Shown: positions 1 to 7,188 of the stretch, piece after piece
Numbering within the stretch: the first letter of the stretch is position 1
How the letters are laid out: each line of letters opens with the position of its first letter
Source of the DNA: a virus
Direction: 5' to 3' (one strand)
IMG/VR virus record: IMGVR_UViG_3300010885_007576
Coordinates: 1-36,959 of that record
Length of the DNA: 36,959 nucleotides
Notes under the pieces: generated by a model
Seen by the model: only the letters and a program-made list of their open reading frames with translations
Told to the model about the DNA's origin: nothing
The model's database searches: none
Translations under genes and position numbers: made by a program

Positions 1-5
1 ACAAG

Positions 6-923
6 ATGCCGAGCGGCAACTTCAGCGGCAACATCTCGTTCAAGGATGTCGAGCAGTCCAAGGCGCAATTGGTAGTCAAAGGCGGTATCCCCGTGAAGTG
101 GGTCTTCGAGTCCGTCGAGGTTGATGGAGACACCATCACAGAAGGCAGCGACTACTATGCGGTTGAAGGAACTGTGGACAATCAGCCAGGAGGAGCGCAA
201 ACGGCTCCAACAATGCAAGAAGCAGAGCATTACGCCAAAGCAATGTTTGCCTATCTGAAAAAGGGAAACCCAAAAGCCAAGAAAATAACAGTAGAGATTT
301 ACAAAGTTGTAAATTATGAGCGTAAAAATACGCCTATGAAAGTTCTCACAGTTGCTGAAGGTATCGGCGACGATATCAACGAATCGGTGAAGCCGAAGTT
401 GATCACCCCGAAGGAGATGGCTGACTACAAGGTGAAGAAGGTTCTCGCCGTGGGAACCAAGCCGAACAACGAGTCCATCGTTGCCACCAGCGAGTGGGGC
501 GAGAAGAAGTTCGTACAACTTGAGAAGATGGGTAAGACATCAAATATCAATCAGATCGTGCAAGCCACCTTCTTCGACACGGAGAAGGAAGCGATGGACG
601 AGATGCGGGACAGAGGATTCAAGATCCTGAAGCACCACGGCATCGCCATCCCGCACTTGGAATCGGTCGATCAGGATGAGGAGATGGTCAACGAGTACCA
701 CCGCCGTGGGAGGGTTCGCTCGTCTTCGCACTCAGGCAGTCCCCGATGGATCACGGCGAAGTACGCAGGGGTCGATGCCTACGGCAAGCCGTTCAAGAAG
801 GGCGAGGAAGTCCTGTACTTCCCGATTGGTCCGAATTTCTACACGGGAGCCGAGGCTGAAAGGGCATGGCGTGAGTTCCTCTCCGCCAAGGGCGACGAAG
901 AGGGAATGCCCTACGCAAGTTGA
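6..923 (+). CDS. Conserved-type phage protein of unknown function, possibly 5'-truncated by the window
   Basis: An open frame of 305 codons ends at TGA 921-923. Only five bases precede the ATG and the frame is open to the window edge, so the true start may lie upstream and no ribosome-binding site can be judged. No catalytic motif is recognised. The last ~60 residues (SPRWITAKYAG then KPFKKGEEVLYFP) resemble a small module seen at the C-termini of various phage proteins, in which Cys pairs often form a zinc ribbon; the Cys residues are absent here, so that likeness is only suggestive. Bases ~165-345 are clearly more A/T-rich than the rest, which could mark a patch of different origin. A strong terminator follows 24 bases after the stop, so this is the last gene of its transcript. 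I am confident it is coding and have no functional call. Confidence 0.7.
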   Translation: MPSGNFSGNISFKDVEQSKAQLVVKGGIPVKWVFESVEVDGDTITEGSDYYAVEGTVDNQPGGAQTAPTMQEAEHYAKAMFAYLKKGNPKAKKITVEIYKVVNYERKNTPMKVLTVAEGIGDDINESVKPKLITPKEMADYKVKKVLAVGTKPNNESIVATSEWGEKKFVQLEKMGKTSNINQIVQATFFDTEKEAMDEMRDRGFKILKHHGIAIPHLESVDQDEEMVNEYHRRGRVRSSSHSGSPRWITAKYAGVDAYGKPFKKGEEVLYFPIGPNFYTGAEAERAWREFLSAKGDEEGMPYAS

Positions 924-946
924 ACGAACCAACTGAATAAGATAGG

Positions 947-977
947 AAACCCCCTGCCACACAACGGAGGGGGTTTT
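947..977 (+). terminator. Rho-independent terminator
   Basis: The arms AAACCCCCT (947-955) and AGGGGGTTT (968-976) are perfect reverse complements around a 12-base loop, and the 3' arm runs into TTTT. It closes the transcript of the preceding gene and separates it from the outer-membrane-protein unit. Confidence 0.9.
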
Positions 978-1049
978 CATTTCCAACCTTTTGGCTTGAC
1001 CCACAGAACCGACCCGACCGAGGCGATATCCTCCATAAGTAGACGCACC

Positions 1050-1066
1050 CCCCTCAATCGGAGGGG
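1050..1066 (+). promoter_or_regulatory. Leader hairpin and possible variant late promoter upstream of the outer-membrane protein gene
   Basis: CCCCTC (1050-1055) and GAGGGG (1061-1066) form a 6-bp stem with a 5-base loop and no U-tract, so this is an mRNA leader structure rather than a terminator. Just upstream, ATAAGTA at 1035-1041 differs by one base from the ATAAATA motif found before other genes and could be a weak late promoter. A good ribosome-binding site (TAGGAG, 1074-1079) lies between hairpin and start codon. Regulation through the hairpin is inference only. Confidence 0.35.
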
Positions 1067-1088
1067 ACAACATTAGGAGCAAAGACAG

Positions 1089-1835
1089 ATGATTCGACAG
1101 ACAATCACAGGACTCGCACTCGCCACCACCATCGCCGCCGCAGCACATGCAGAGGGAACCGATGTCCCCCAAGCAGAGGCGGCAATCTCGTCACAGACCA
1201 AGTGGTCGGTGACGGAGGACTTCACCTACTTCAACTACGAGAGCGACGACACCCTGCTCTCGTTCAACACCACCTTCGCCCTCGCCCTCGACAACGGCGG
1301 CACCCTCTCGCTGTCGCTCCCCGTCTACAACGGTGACGGCGACACGAATGTCGGCGACCTCAAGGTCGGCGGCGACTTCAACGCCTTCAAGGGCGATGGT
1401 TGGAACCTCGGACTCGGTGGCGGCGTGTACCTCCCCGTGGGTGACGAGGAGTTCGACTCGACCAACATCAATCCGTTCTTCACGGGCAAGTTCTCGGCAA
1501 AGTTGGGTGACTTCGACTTCATGCAGACCGCCGAGTACCGCTTCGTCGGCAGCGAGGCGTACACCCCGTGGCTCGGCACTAGCACCGATTCGGACATCCT
1601 CGCCCTCGGTACGCTTCTGTCGCACTCGTGGGGCAACCTGACGGTGGGAGCCGACCTGACCCAACTCTACTACATTCAGTCCGAGGAAAACCAAATCTTC
1701 GTCGGACCCGCTGCCGCCCTGAAGATCAACGATTCGATCACTCTCGACGGTGGGGTTCAGTTCCCGCTCTCGCAGGATGTCTCGACCACCGAGGTTGACA
1801 TCGTGGTCAGTATCGGACTCAGCATCAAGTTCTGA
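1089..1835 (+). CDS. Outer-membrane beta-barrel-type protein with signal peptide
   Basis: This 248-residue protein begins with a classic Sec signal peptide: R3, a hydrophobic A/L/I/T-rich core, and an AHA cleavage site (residues 19-21). The mature part consists of alternating polar/apolar strands rich in G, S, T, N, D and aromatic residues, with no Cys and no long hydrophobic helix. It ends in a terminal Phe (SIKF), the usual C-terminal signal for insertion by the BAM complex. Overall it resembles porin-like or Phenol_MetA_deg-type transporter barrels, though I cannot assign a family. It probably ends up in the host outer membrane during infection, where it could alter permeability or block superinfecting phages; that role is inferred. 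The start is supported by TAGGAG nine bases upstream. It shares a terminator-bounded unit with the next small gene. Confidence 0.8.
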   Translation: MIRQTITGLALATTIAAAAHAEGTDVPQAEAAISSQTKWSVTEDFTYFNYESDDTLLSFNTTFALALDNGGTLSLSLPVYNGDGDTNVGDLKVGGDFNAFKGDGWNLGLGGGVYLPVGDEEFDSTNINPFFTGKFSAKLGDFDFMQTAEYRFVGSEAYTPWLGTSTDSDILALGTLLSHSWGNLTVGADLTQLYYIQSEENQIFVGPAAALKINDSITLDGGVQFPLSQDVSTTEVDIVVSIGLSIKF

Positions 1836-1875
1836 TATGTACTTTCCCGTACACGACAGAAAGGAGGGAAGAGAG

Positions 1876-2034
1876 ATGAACAGCAAGAGCAACTGCCCCA
1901 TTATGGGCTGCGGTTTCTGTTGGAAGAACCCCGTCCATGCGGTTCTGTTCCTCGCCGTGCTTCCGTTCGCCCTGAACGGACTCACCACGGCGTGGAACGC
2001 CCTTCACACCACATTCTGCACCATGACCAAGTGA
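1876..2034 (+). CDS. Small Cys-rich single-pass membrane peptide
   Basis: A 52-residue reading frame is preceded by a near-perfect ribosome-binding site, AAGGAGG (1861-1867), with ATG at 1876. The N-terminus carries C7, C12 and C15 in a Cx4Cx2C pattern next to W16; residues ~20-39 are a hydrophobic stretch broken by P30, long enough to cross a membrane once; a further Cys is at position 48. Function is not recognised. The Cys cluster could bind metal or form disulfides, and the position directly behind an outer-membrane protein and before a terminator suggests the two are co-expressed in the envelope. An in-frame ATG further upstream (1750) lies inside the preceding gene and has no such ribosome-binding site. 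Confidence 0.7.
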   Translation: MNSKSNCPIMGCGFCWKNPVHAVLFLAVLPFALNGLTTAWNALHTTFCTMTK

Positions 2035-2052
2035 CCTTCACCTTGGCAGCAC

Positions 2053-2089
2053 ACAGGGAGGGAGCCTTGGGTTCCCTCCCTGTCCTTTT
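2053..2089 (+). terminator. Rho-independent terminator
   Basis: A long stem with arms 2053-2066 and 2070-2083, containing one G-T pair and a very short loop, is followed by CCTTTT. It ends the two-gene envelope unit; a late-promoter motif begins three bases later. Confidence 0.9.
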
Positions 2090-2091
2090 GC

Positions 2092-2098
2092 CTAAATA
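2092..2098 (+). promoter_or_regulatory. T4-type late promoter motif CTAAATA
   Basis: CTAAATA sits in the gap after a terminator, six bases before ATG 2105, so here the TAA is not a stop codon of the previous gene. It matches the T4 late-promoter core TATAAATA recognised by the phage sigma factor gp55. T4 late promoters initiate about six bases after the motif, which puts the start within a base of the ATG, and no ribosome-binding site is present. Confidence 0.7.
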
Positions 2099-2104
2099 TC
2101 CTTT

Positions 2105-3052
2105 ATGAAGACTTTCGATCAGTTCATTGTCGAGGCGAAGAACAAGGGTGACGGGGACTGTATGGTCGCCGCCGCCAACCTGCTCATGCTCCTAGCGCAG
2201 TTGGGACAGAGCGGCGGAACTCCGATGAAGAAAGCCGATGCCAAGTCGGGGAAGATCGTGATGGTCCATGCCCTCGTCCATGGTCAGGGTGCCGCAAAGG
2301 AACGAAGGTTCTCCCACGCATGGGTCGAGGACGGGGAGACCGTGTACGACCACTCGAACGGGAAAAGGATCAGCATGGACAAGGTCATCTACTACGCAAT
2401 AGGCAACATCAAGCCGAACGAGAAGGGAGCGTACTTCCGCTACACCTTCGATCAGATGCGTAAGAGGATGCTCTCCACGAAACACTACGGACCTTGGGAG
2501 ATAGACGAGAATCTTGAGGAGAACATGATCTCCGACCCGAGGAGGATGGGAAGGAAGAGGATCAAGGTTCCCCTCGACATAGTCTCCGTGCTGAAGGGGC
2601 AAGTCAGGGAGGCGTTCTCCTACAGGCATCCACGCACGGGCACGGGGGTACGCACGGGCGCACCTGCGCCCACGGGCGAGCATCAATCCGTGGAGTGGAA
2701 CGACCTCAAGAAGTTGGAGTCGATGCTGGATGCCATGTTCGCACAGGTGGGTCTCGACATCACCTTCACCAAGCACATGTGGGAGCGCATCAACGGAAGC
2801 CGTGGATACGGCGGCATGGTGAGCATCCCCGAGTTGCAGGATGCCTTCCGCAAGACATTCGTCAAGTACGGACAGAAGATCAGGGATCACCCGACGAATT
2901 GGAGGGCGATCATCCTCGACATCAGCAAGCAGCATCTCAACATCCCCTTCGTTCTTGATTGGAACCCGAGCAGCAGGGAGATGTCTCTCGTCGTCACCAC
3001 GGCGATGAAGAAGCAGAACTTCATGGCATCCGAACCCAAACTCCCCGTCTGA
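2105..3052 (+). CDS. Putative internal head (injected) protein: capsid-targeting leader + papain/transglutaminase-like peptidase domain + C-terminal domain
   Basis: The first 11 residues, MKTFDQFIVEA, closely match the capsid-targeting sequence of T4 internal proteins (MKTYQEFIAEA in IPIII). They include an I-x-E/A site of the kind cut by the gp21 prohead protease, so processing after E10 is predicted. The next domain shows C19 in a GDC context, H71 in SHAWVE and D82 in YDHS, the order and spacing of a Cys-His-Asp papain/transglutaminase-like triad. A linker at ~176-193 is a GC-rich repeat insert (TGTGVRTGAPAPTG). The C-terminal region (~195-305) contains FTKHMWERING and a downstream strand-rich part, loosely like small RelE/BECR-type domains; that is weak. 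Expression appears to come from the adjacent late promoter. Packaging and delivery into the host are inferred from the leader; the substrate is unknown. Confidence 0.7.
   Translation: MKTFDQFIVEAKNKGDGDCMVAAANLLMLLAQLGQSGGTPMKKADAKSGKIVMVHALVHGQGAAKERRFSHAWVEDGETVYDHSNGKRISMDKVIYYAIGNIKPNEKGAYFRYTFDQMRKRMLSTKHYGPWEIDENLEENMISDPRRMGRKRIKVPLDIVSVLKGQVREAFSYRHPRTGTGVRTGAPAPTGEHQSVEWNDLKKLESMLDAMFAQVGLDITFTKHMWERINGSRGYGGMVSIPELQDAFRKTFVKYGQKIRDHPTNWRAIILDISKQHLNIPFVLDWNPSSREMSLVVTTAMKKQNFMASEPKLPV
2631..2679 (+). repeat. GC-rich CGCACGGG-type repeat insert, copy 1
   Basis: A purine/pyrimidine-alternating stretch built from CGCACGGG and GGGCGCAC units lies in frame inside the preceding-described gene, in the linker between its two domains. 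Two related stretches occur at 21695-21742 and 33316-33377 in unrelated genes. The word CGCACGGGCGCAC is shared exactly with copy 2. Confidence 0.6.
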
Positions 3053-3053
3053 C

Positions 3054-3236
3054 ATGGAAGATCGAATCATCAACCGTGGCAAGGATTGGTTCGCCTTCAA
3101 GAAGGGAATGGACGATTTCATCGTTAGATATGACATGAAGAAGAGGCAAGGCAAGCCGAAGACAAAGGCTCTAGCCAACAACACCGTCATGGCACCGCAC
3201 TCACCACAGAAGAACACCATAAGCACACGGATATGA
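3054..3236 (+). CDS. Small hypothetical basic protein
   Basis: A 60-residue frame starts one base after the previous stop and ends in an ATGA overlap with the next gene, which supports it as a real operon member. It is basic (K/R-rich, especially MKKRQGKPKTKA near the middle) with no membrane segment or recognisable motif. There is no clear ribosome-binding site, so it is probably translated by coupling to the gene before it. Function is unknown. Confidence 0.55.
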   Translation: MEDRIINRGKDWFAFKKGMDDFIVRYDMKKRQGKPKTKALANNTVMAPHSPQKNTISTRI

Positions 3237-4567
3237 GAATGAAGAACTACTTCGACTTCAGGCAGGAACAGGACATTGTCGAGCAGTCCATGCTCGCCGA
3301 GGAGATCGAACGCTACCTTGAGGAGAAACTCCTCGTCCTCGGGAAGGGATCGAACTACGGTCAGGCGGTCATCGTCGCTGGAGGAATGGCATCGGGCAAG
3401 TCGTTCGCCATCGCCAACTTCATGCAGGGTGAGAAGTTCAAGGTGTTCAGTGTCGATGCCTTGAAGGACACCCTCATCTCCATCAGGGAGAGGCTCAAGA
3501 AGAATCCCGATGCCAAGGTGGAGTCCTCTTCGGTAAAGGACATCATCCGTGCGATACAGGACCTGAACAGCAGGAAGCCGTCCGACGCAAGGCGGATGCA
3601 CCTCGCTATGCAGAAACTCGGTTTGTCGGCGGGACCGAATCCTACGAACATCACCGATCCGAAGTTGTGGAAGGACATCGACTTCAAGGATCCCGAGGGA
3701 GTGTCCACGATGAAGGATCTCCTCAAGGGTTTCAATGTCGATCAGAAGCAGCAGATCATGTTCTTCGCCGATCCGAACAGGTCGGAACTGCCGAATGTCA
3801 TGTTCGACCTGACCCTGAGGGACATGGGTCAGGTCGTGGGCAATGTCGGCGGTGATGCGGGGATCGGTCAACTGCTCAACTTGGCGGGATACAAGCCGCA
3901 GAACATCCATGTCGTGTGGATCCTGACGAACTACAAGATCGCCATGAGGCAAAACCTCACCCGTGGTCGTGTCGTTGACAGCGACATCCTCTTCTCGTCC
4001 CATAAGGGCGCAAGCGGGACGATGCAGGACATCATCTTCAAGCAGTACAGTAAGTTCGGCATCAACGGCGACATCGCAGTCATCCTCGGTGGCGGCGAGG
4101 GTCAGGTGCAGTACGAGGTGGGTTCGTACCGAATGATGGATGGCAGGGAGTTCACGATCAACCAACCCCTCAAGTATCCCGTGTTCAGAGACTTCAAGTA
4201 CTTCCGAGTGAAGAAAGCGGGGGAAGGGTCGATAAACCGTGAAGCCCTCATGGCAATACGGTCGTACATCGAAACCATGACACCTCCGCCTAACACCACC
4301 CCCGACAAGGCGCAGAGCGAGGTCATCAAGAAGATCATGTCGGACTTCGCCCGTGCGGAGAAGTTCATCTCGGCGAGCCTTGAGAAGGGACTCCCCGTCG
4401 AGACGATCAAGCGTGAGTACCGTAATAAGTTCCCCCCATTGGTTCCGATCCACAAGGACACGGCGGAGGCACTCGGTCTCTCACTAGATCAGTACATCCC
4501 CACCCTCTCACAGGCAGTCGCAAATATTCTAGGACTGAAACTGGATCAGTACATCTTGCGGAATTGA
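3233..4567 (+). CDS. P-loop kinase-like protein resembling the zeta-toxin/nucleotide kinase group
   Basis: This 444-residue protein has a Walker A loop, GGMASGKS, near residue 50, following a hydrophobic strand (AVIVA). An acidic residue follows the next strand (FSVDALK), as in zeta-toxin-like and small-molecule kinases. Around residues 240-265 an R/H-rich helix (RQNLTRGRVVDSDILFSSHKGASG) resembles the lid region in zeta-like kinases. Zeta enzymes phosphorylate UDP-N-acetylglucosamine or similar substrates; the substrate here cannot be told. The C-terminal ~100 residues contain two similar LGL(S/K)LDQYI motifs that look like a short internal repeat. The start ATG 3233 overlaps the previous stop (ATGA). 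It lies in the same late-type operon as the putative injected peptidase, so a role in takeover of the host is possible but unproven. Confidence 0.6.
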   Translation: MRMKNYFDFRQEQDIVEQSMLAEEIERYLEEKLLVLGKGSNYGQAVIVAGGMASGKSFAIANFMQGEKFKVFSVDALKDTLISIRERLKKNPDAKVESSSVKDIIRAIQDLNSRKPSDARRMHLAMQKLGLSAGPNPTNITDPKLWKDIDFKDPEGVSTMKDLLKGFNVDQKQQIMFFADPNRSELPNVMFDLTLRDMGQVVGNVGGDAGIGQLLNLAGYKPQNIHVVWILTNYKIAMRQNLTRGRVVDSDILFSSHKGASGTMQDIIFKQYSKFGINGDIAVILGGGEGQVQYEVGSYRMMDGREFTINQPLKYPVFRDFKYFRVKKAGEGSINREALMAIRSYIETMTPPPNTTPDKAQSEVIKKIMSDFARAEKFISASLEKGLPVETIKREYRNKFPPLVPIHKDTAEALGLSLDQYIPTLSQAVANILGLKLDQYILRN

Positions 4568-4635
4568 TCACCGCATGGGCAAAATCTGCTAAAGTTCACC
4601 CCTCCCACCTCTCCCACAGGTCGATAAGAGAACAC

Positions 4636-5184
4636 ATGGACAAGTCCCTCACGAGTTCCCTGCTCCTGCAAAACATCGCTCTCCTGCGTGAGAATCAGCA
4701 CCTGATGGACTGCCTCCTCGGGTTGGAGTCTTCTCTCGCCGAGATGGAGAGGAGTGGCAAGGAGTCGGGGATAGTCCGTCTCGACAGGATCGCCGTCATC
4801 CGATGGCAGATCACCGAAGTGATGAAGGCGGAGCATGAGCGGCGTGAGCGTGAAGTCGGTCGGAAGGACAAGCCTTCGCAGAAGGAGATAGGAAAGATCG
4901 CCAAAATCGACAGCGACATCCCCGCCCACTACTTCATCATCGACAACGACCTCGCAAAGGAAATCCTCGACAAGATGATCTCCGACATGTTCTCCATGCC
5001 GAAAGACACAGATCAGGACGATCCGAAGGGATACATCGGGTGGGTGGACTACAAGAAGAAGAATCCCAAGACGGGGGGCAAGGAGTGGTACAAGAACTTC
5101 GGTGCCGACTTGAAGGGGGAATGGCAGGACACGGACAGGGACGATAACGACGATCCTCCGCAGAATCCGCTTGACACCGTGTGA
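4636..5184 (+). CDS. Hypothetical protein with coiled-coil-like N-terminal half
   Basis: I start this at ATG 4636 (182 residues). A TTG at 4564 overlapping the previous stop would add 24 residues, but the extra sequence looks unlike the rest. Residues ~5-90 are heptad-like and rich in L, E, K and R (helical/coiled coil). The C-terminal third is rich in D, K, P and G (GYIGWVDYKKKNPKTGGKEWYKNFG) and ends in an acidic tail. No enzyme motif is seen. It follows the P-loop gene directly and precedes the WYL_2 gene, with no terminator between, so it belongs to the same operon. Function is unknown. Confidence 0.6.
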   Translation: MDKSLTSSLLLQNIALLRENQHLMDCLLGLESSLAEMERSGKESGIVRLDRIAVIRWQITEVMKAEHERREREVGRKDKPSQKEIGKIAKIDSDIPAHYFIIDNDLAKEILDKMISDMFSMPKDTDQDDPKGYIGWVDYKKKNPKTGGKEWYKNFGADLKGEWQDTDRDDNDDPPQNPLDTV

Positions 5185-5210
5185 ATCGTAAGGTATCGTT
5201 TCTTTACGAT
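5185..5210 (+). promoter_or_regulatory. Inverted repeat overlapping the start codon of the WYL_2 gene
   Basis: ATCGTAA (5185-5191) and TTACGAT (5204-5210) are perfect reverse complements around a 12-base loop. The 3' arm includes the first two bases of the start codon at 5209. Such a hairpin could hide the start codon or be a binding site for a repressor; no function is demonstrated. Confidence 0.35.
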
Positions 5211-5496
5211 GCCTATTCTGACTGAACAGCAAATGACTCTCCGAACCGAGATGGTCGATGCTCTGAAGAAGGGCATCGTCACGGTCGTGTTCGTGAAGGG
5301 TGATGGAACGGAGCGCACCATGCGCTGCACCCTGTCCGAGAACCACCTTCCTCCGAGACCCGAGGTTCCCGAGGGTTCCGTTCCCCCACCAAAGAAGAAG
5401 AGACCCGAGTCGATGGTCGCCGTGTGGGATGTCGAGAAGGACGATTGGCGATCCTTCACCATCCCATCGGTCATCTCATGGAAGCCCGACAACTAA
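5209..5496 (+). CDS. DUF2693 / WYL_2 family small phage protein
   Basis: This 95-residue protein has the hallmark segment of the DUF2693 (WYL_2, Sm-like beta-barrel) family common in T4-like phages: TLRTEMVDAL, then VTVVFVKGDGTERTMRCTL, followed by a Pro-rich loop and a basic KKKRPESMVAVWDVEKDDWRSF stretch. The family is thought to bind nucleic acid or small ligands, but its role in phage is not established. The start codon is embedded in an inverted repeat and there is no clear ribosome-binding site. A tRNA gene follows six bases after the stop. Confidence 0.7.
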   Translation: MPILTEQQMTLRTEMVDALKKGIVTVVFVKGDGTERTMRCTLSENHLPPRPEVPEGSVPPPKKKRPESMVAVWDVEKDDWRSFTIPSVISWKPDN

Positions 5497-5502
5497 ATTT
5501 CA

Positions 5503-5576
5503 GCCCTTGTAGCGTAGATGGATAGCGCAGGTCTTTCCTAAAGATCAGGTCACAGGTTCGAGTCCTGTCGGGGGCG
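5503..5576 (+). tRNA. tRNA-Arg (anticodon CCT)
   Basis: The sequence folds into a full cloverleaf. The acceptor arms are GCCCTTG (5503-5509) and CGGGGGC (5569-5575); there is a GCG/CGC D-stem; the anticodon stem is GGTCT/AGATC; the 7-base loop TTCCTAA holds anticodon CCT at 5537-5539; and the T-arm is ACAGG/CCTGT with loop TTCGAGT. The discriminator is G5576 and CCA is not encoded. It reads the Arg codon AGG, which is visibly frequent in these genes. Confidence 0.9.
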
Positions 5577-5593
5577 TTCGCATCGGAGGAACA

Positions 5594-6625
5594 ATGGACG
5601 AGTTCAACCACCTCAAGAACGGCATCTACTCCTTCAACTCCATCGGGGATTCCGCAGCCAAGTTGAGCGAACTGCTCGGCGATGGTTGGGAGGACGAGGT
5701 GGTCCCTCGCCGAATCTCACCCCCAGGAAACTACAACAGCCCGAAGCATTGGTGGGCGATCAGCACGATGAAGGCTTTGTCTCAGAAGATGTTCGGAGAC
5801 AAGAAGGACGATCCGAGGTTCTCGGTGTTCACCACCGAGGAGGTGCAGCGTGAGGTGCATATGTTCAGCGTCACCCACAAGACGCTGCTCGACCATGAAG
5901 CACCCACCTACTTCGTCACGAAGGAACTGATCGAAGCCCTCGACCGAACCGATGTCGAGGACACCATCCCGATGGAGGAACTGAATTGGCCTCACGAGGC
6001 GATGCTCTTCGTCCTGCCGAGGGACATCAGGTACGCCGAGGCGTGTGGGGTATTCAACAAGACCTCCTTCGTCACCATGCTGACCGTGACCCGTGCTAAC
6101 CATGTGAAGTACGGCAAGTCGTACATCGTCACGAGCGTCTACGATGATGGCACGACTTCCTATGCCCACTACCCGTGCGGTGGCACCTACGGCGATCAGA
6201 TTCGTGAGCATGGAGACAAGTTCATTATGGAGAATCCCACGGAGTTCTACCGTGAGGAATACGAACTCTCAATCGACAGGTCGAGGCTCGACGAGGACAA
6301 AAGGCAGATCAACTCCACCGTCCGTCTCGTATGGAAAATCCTTTGCGCCATGAACGCACCGAACGAGACGGTCGTTGTCGGCGGCTCCCTCCTCCGTCCC
6401 TTCCATGAAGGCAAGGGCAGGAGGAAGCAACAGAAGGAACTGTGGTCCCCGAGGATGCTTGACCTGTCGGAGAGGACATCCGTTTCGGATGATTCCGATG
6501 GGGAGGGCGGTAGGGGTGTCAGGCTTCATTGGCGGCGGGGTCACTTCCGCCGACAGGCTCACGGCACGGGTCGGATGCAGCGCAAGATGGTCTGGATTAA
6601 GCCCCACAAGGTGGGCAGTCTCTAA
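5594..6625 (+). CDS. Hypothetical protein with C-terminal HWRRGH...W-P motif
   Basis: This 343-residue protein has a clear ribosome-binding site (GGAGGA) seven bases before ATG 5594. The first ~290 residues show no known domain. The C-terminal 45 residues, LHWRRGHFRRQAHG followed by RKMVWIKPHKVGS, match a tail found in many phage and plasmid-borne proteins of unknown function (HWRRGHWRRQ-type). The conserved Trp/His/Arg cluster suggests nucleic acid binding, but that is inference. Its TAA stop is part of the late-promoter motif of the next gene. Confidence 0.65.
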   Translation: MDEFNHLKNGIYSFNSIGDSAAKLSELLGDGWEDEVVPRRISPPGNYNSPKHWWAISTMKALSQKMFGDKKDDPRFSVFTTEEVQREVHMFSVTHKTLLDHEAPTYFVTKELIEALDRTDVEDTIPMEELNWPHEAMLFVLPRDIRYAEACGVFNKTSFVTMLTVTRANHVKYGKSYIVTSVYDDGTTSYAHYPCGGTYGDQIREHGDKFIMENPTEFYREEYELSIDRSRLDEDKRQINSTVRLVWKILCAMNAPNETVVVGGSLLRPFHEGKGRRKQQKELWSPRMLDLSERTSVSDDSDGEGGRGVRLHWRRGHFRRQAHGTGRMQRKMVWIKPHKVGSL

Positions 6626-6628
6626 ATA
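6622..6628 (+). promoter_or_regulatory. T4-type late promoter motif CTAAATA
   Basis: CTAAATA lies five bases before ATG 6634. With the T4 spacing the transcript would start at the A of the ATG, and no ribosome-binding site is seen there. The TAA doubles as the stop codon of the preceding gene. Confidence 0.6.
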
Positions 6629-6633
6629 ACTCC

Positions 6634-7188
6634 ATGAACGGATTCAACGAACATCTGTTATCGGAGAGCCGCAGGGGTCAGATCTACTGCGACATGGACG
6701 GTGTCCTCGTTGACATCGTGGGTGGAATATGCACCGCTGACGGGAAGCCTCGCTGCGATGCGGCGGACTTCGAGGACTACTTGGAGGCGAACAAGGCAAA
6801 GTTCGACAAGGAGCATCCGAGGATCTTCGCCAAACTCCCGTGGATGGATGACGGCAAGCAACTGTGGAGGTACATCTCGGGGTTCGGGGCGCACATCCTT
6901 TCCGCCCATACGAACTCGTGGCAACCGACGAGCAAGGAAGACAAGATGATATGGATCAAGCGGGAGATGCGACCCATGCCCGAGAAGATCCATATCCCCC
7001 ATCGCAGCAGGAAGAAGGACTACGCCGTGCAGGAGGACGGGACTCCGAACATCCTCATCGACGATTTGAAGCAGAACATCGACGAGTGGAAGGCGGCGGG
7101 AGGGATCCCCATCCATCATAAGAATGCCGCCACCACGATTGCCACGCTCAAGAAGTTGGGATTCATGGAAAAGAAGGTGACCACATGA
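6634..7188 (+). CDS. HAD-superfamily phosphatase, 5'-nucleotidase-like
   Basis: This 184-residue protein carries HAD motif I as CDMDGVLVD with the nucleophile D20 and acid/base D22. A motif II candidate is ILSAHTN and the C-terminal acidic motif is ILIDDLKQNIDEW. This pattern matches the short deoxyribonucleotidase-like HAD enzymes common in phages, which dephosphorylate nucleotides or polynucleotide ends; the substrate is not determinable. The leader MNGFNEHLLSESRRG resembles T4 capsid-targeting leaders in layout (F, then L-x-E at 9-11), so packaging in the head is conceivable but weaker than for the gene at 2105. It is driven by an adjacent late-promoter motif and overlaps the next gene by ATGA. 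Confidence 0.8.
   Translation: MNGFNEHLLSESRRGQIYCDMDGVLVDIVGGICTADGKPRCDAADFEDYLEANKAKFDKEHPRIFAKLPWMDDGKQLWRYISGFGAHILSAHTNSWQPTSKEDKMIWIKREMRPMPEKIHIPHRSRKKDYAVQEDGTPNILIDDLKQNIDEWKAAGGIPIHHKNAATTIATLKKLGFMEKKVTT

Noticed and set aside
996-1028. Sigma70-type promoter (TTGACC ... CGATAT) before the outer-membrane protein gene
   Set aside because: The spacing of about 21 bases is too long and the -10 is poor.
2631-2679. Possible CRISPR-like or tandem repeat array
   Set aside because: The units are short, irregular, translated in frame and lack evenly spaced unique spacers.
2192-4453. Very long open frame on the minus strand (also 21531-23009, 26786-28174 and 32169-33347)
   Set aside because: These are antisense shadows of genes with strongly G/C third positions; they have no ribosome-binding sites, odd composition (H/V/D/R/L-rich), and lie across several real + strand genes with domains.
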